Source: Spirochaetia bacterium (lineage in GTDB: Bacteria; Spirochaetota; Spirochaetia; Treponematales; Breznakiellaceae). From it: 6,125 nucleotides of DNA. The notes under the pieces are model-generated. The model ran no database searches and had not been told where the DNA came from. It was given only the letters and a program-made list of their open reading frames with translations. A program made the position numbers and the translations under genes. Below, piece by piece: positions 4,529-6,125 of the stretch (position 1 is the first letter of the stretch; each line of letters begins with the position of its first letter). Where the stretch lies: assembly GCA_025997615.1 (NCBI GenBank), contig BNUV01000119.1, positions 1 through 6,125 on the forward strand, written 5' to 3'.

Positions 4529-6125
4529 AGCCGGCGTTCACCGTCAGAGTGGTTTCTTCGGAATACCTGACTCCGCCCAGGGTGAAATACACGGTTATCT
4601 TGTATGTCCCTGTCCGCAGCCCGTAGTCGTAAGGAGCCTCGTTGGGCTTTACCGTGATGGATTCGCTTGCTTTGGTATTGCCGTTCACCTGCCAGCTTAT
4701 ATCAGGGATAGAGATCCCGGTGGTATCGTTTATGCTGAATGTAACCGAGCCGTTTGACCAGTTGATGGTTGTCGGGACGTCGGCGGTGATGCTCCTGCCC
4801 GAACTGCCCGGCGGCTGGGTTATGCTTATACCCCCCTCGGTCTTCCAGCGTCCATAGAAGACCTTGTTGCCGGTGCTTCCCGCCGGGATTGCCGGAACAG
4901 CCGCCGCTGTAGTAAAGCCGCTGTCCGTATACCAGCCATCGAATTCATATACACCGTCGCTTCTCGTGGGAGGCTGCAGGGTGATGGCGGTGCTTTCGAA
5001 AGTGTAAGTGGCGGGGTTGCTTAAGCTGTTCGTGCCGCCGGTGAAGGTGTAGGTGATGTCGTAGGTGATCACCGTCCACTTGGCGTAGAGGTTCACCGTT
5101 GCGCCATTGACGGCGCTCAGGTTGTTCACGCTCTGGGAATCAGTATAGACCGCCGTTCCGCCCGCCGTGGTTGCCCATCCGGCAAAGGTATAGCCGGTTC
5201 GGGTATATAAGTTGGGCCCCAGGTATGCCGCTGTGTCGTAGGTCATGGCCTGGGCGTACGGGGTGCCCGAACCGCCGTTGGCGTCAAAGCTGATGGTATA
5301 TTCGTTCGCCGTCCACTTGGCCCAGATGGTAGTGTTACCGGCTACGGTGTCAGCGGCAAAGTTCCACGCATCGGTACAGGCGGCTTCCTTATACCAGCCG
5401 CCGAAGGTATAGCCCATATCGGAAAGATTGCCGGGACTGGCAGCTTTTTCGCCGTCGGTAATGGTTTGATCAGTCGTCATCGGCCCGTGGCCCTGGTTGT
5501 TAAAGGTAACGGTGTACTGGCGCTTAAACACCGCCGTAACCGCCGCATCTGCCGCCGGCATGGTAAAGGTACGGATGTTGCCGGTCAATCCCAGAGAAAT
5601 GCCCAGGATACTCATTTCACCGCTGAGTATGTTGTTGGTATCCGGCGCTGCAACCAGGGTTATCTCCGGCCCTTCAAAAGCGCCGGTCACCGTGGTACCG
5701 CCCGTGCCGCCGATTTTGGCGGTAACGGTTCCGTTGCCGGTTTTGTTGGTAGTGGTGTCAATGGCATAAAAGGTCCGGGTGAAATTCGTTGTTATGGCCC
5801 CCGTCGTGCCGGGGAATCCGCTTATCGCTTGCGCCGCCGACGTATTCACCCCGTTGGCTACCAGCCGGAGGTACGGCGCTGGCTCGCTGGCGGGTATAAA
5901 CAGGAGGTAATTGTAGGTCTTGGACCCGATGCCGCTCTGCAGCGCAAAAGGGGCAGGGTCAATGATAGTAGTTAGCGGGTTTAGATCGATGTCGCTAGGG
6001 TATACCTTTACCGCGAGAGTCCCGGGTGTGGCGTTCTGGGTCAGGGTAATAGCCCCGATAACCGGGACATAGGCCACAAAATCGGCGGCGGCAAAAGTAT
6101 GGGTTACAGTGGTGGTGTGGCCGCC
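4527..6125 (-). CDS. Surface protein with InlB-type repeats, paralog of the lipoprotein (5' end missing)
   Basis: The frame is open to the right edge and 532 residues are visible. The GTG at 6077 is an internal Val: sixteen in-frame codons before it (GGHTTTVTHTFAAADF) match the paralog's residues 228-243, so the true start lies outside. By that alignment about 227 residues are missing, probably including a lipoprotein signal. Visible positions: 1-120 beta-sandwich-like module; 124-200 divergent InlB-like module (GNGTVTAKI ... FTMPAADAAVTAVF); 204-271, 276-350 and 355-427 three InlB B-type (Listeria-Bacteroides) repeats with GYTFGGWY, GYTFAGW and YEFDGWY cores and WAKW/YAKW/YGRW ends; about 432-532 an Ig-like C-terminal domain (ISWQVNG ... 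GTYKITVYF). No membrane anchor or sortase motif at the C-terminus. InlB repeats are known as spacer or adhesion modules of surface proteins; this protein's partner is unknown. Confidence 0.88.
   Translation of the reverse strand, partial: GGHTTTVTHTFAAADFVAYVPVIGAITLTQNATPGTLAVKVYPSDIDLNPLTTIIDPAPFALQSGIGSKTYNYLLFIPASEPAPYLRLVANGVNTSAAQAISGFPGTTGAITTNFTRTFYAIDTTTNKTGNGTVTAKIGGTGGTTVTGAFEGPEITLVAAPDTNNILSGEMSILGISLGLTGNIRTFTMPAADAAVTAVFKRQYTVTFNNQGHGPMTTDQTITDGEKAASPGNLSDMGYTFGGWYKEAACTDAWNFAADTVAGNTTIWAKWTANEYTISFDANGGSGTPYAQAMTYDTAAYLGPNLYTRTGYTFAGWATTAGGTAVYTDSQSVNNLSAVNGATVNLYAKWTVITYDITYTFTGGTNSLSNPATYTFESTAITLQPPTRSDGVYEFDGWYTDSGFTTAAAVPAIPAGSTGNKVFYGRWKTEGGISITQPPGSSGRSITADVPTTINWSNGSVTFSINDTTGISIPDISWQVNGNTKASESITVKPNEAPYDYGLRTGTYKITVYFTLGGVRYSEETTLTVNAG
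4845..5516 (-). repeat. Three tandem InlB B-type repeats
   Basis: Units at 5516-5313, 5300-5076 and 5063-4845 each begin with a YTVTF/YTISF/YDITY strand, have a central G-(Y/V)-x-F-x-GW core and end with an (A/G)(K/R)W strand. They are diverged in sequence from each other, unlike the nearly identical beta-helix rungs of the downstream gene, so this array appears older or under less homogenization. The third unit lacks the usual DANGG turn, having TGGTN instead. Confidence 0.85.
5529..6125 (-). repeat. N-terminal module shared with the downstream paralog, copy in the upstream gene
   Basis: The first 199 visible residues of the upstream gene (GGHTTTVTHTF to about AAVTAVF) are the partner of residues 228-430 of the beta-helix lipoprotein. 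The order of elements is the same, including ANGVN, SAA, AISGFPG, GAITTN and the InlB-like run ending in FTMPAADAAVTAVF. The module may extend beyond the right edge. Confidence 0.8.
5698..5759 (-). repeat. 62-nt near-identical block between the paralogs, copy 2
   Basis: Partner of 3409-3470, offset 2289 bp, same orientation. It encodes the start of the divergent InlB-like module (TTTNKTGNGTVTAKIGGTGG). Confidence 0.85.

Noticed and set aside
2940..4757. 605-codon plus-strand open frame across the gene junction
   Set aside because: Its translation is Arg/Gly-rich with no recognizable domain, and it runs antisense to both well-supported genes, including across their junction.
5466..5975. 169-codon plus-strand open frame
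   Set aside because: Its residues resemble part of the frame at 2940-4757 only because both lie antisense to the shared paralogous module; it is a shadow of the duplication.
6075..6077. GTG as the start of the upstream gene
   Set aside because: No ribosome site precedes it and the sixteen codons before it match the paralog's residues 228-243, so it is an internal valine.

Overview
The window holds minus-strand genes only, read from the right edge to the left: the 3' part of one surface-protein gene, a complete 1470-residue lipoprotein gene, and the first 13 codons of a third gene. The spacing (12 nt between the first two, 61 nt before the third), the clear Shine-Dalgarno sequences and the lack of any terminator suggest a single transcript whose promoter lies beyond the right edge.

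The organism cannot be named from sequence alone. The best guess is a spirochaete such as a gut Treponema. Long lipoproteins combining 'GGGVYV / TFTMSGGTISGNTA' rungs, InlB-type repeats and small beta-sandwich modules are, from general knowledge, abundant there. They also occur in gut Firmicutes and Bacteroidota. The strong AGGAGG and AAAGGGGA ribosome sites argue against Bacteroidota. Confidence in Treponema is about one half.

Layout from right to left: (1) 6125-4527 is a partial gene whose visible part has a beta-sandwich module, a divergent InlB-like module, three canonical InlB B-type repeats and an Ig-like tail. (2) 4514-102 is a lipoprotein with a lipobox, three beta-sandwich-like modules, a divergent InlB-like module, an Ig-like domain and a right-handed beta-helix of 27 rungs. 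(3) 40-1 is the start of an unidentified gene. The first two genes are paralogs: their shared module aligns at about 65% identity by hand, with one block of 61/62 identical nucleotides, but their distal parts are unrelated. They look like two surface proteins built on one chassis with different exposed ends, probably for adhesion or host/community contact. No enzyme is evident.

The most notable structure is inside the beta-helix. Its rungs are of two kinds, 'TISGN' and 'TIGG...', and the second kind falls at rungs 3, 8, 10, 13, 18, 20, 25 and 27. That is a seven-rung (about 600 nt) super-repeat with one phase slip, supported by exact 79-nt and 57-nt direct repeats. It records stepwise block duplication and predicts length variation between strains. 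No CRISPR, RNA gene, mobile element or terminator was seen.
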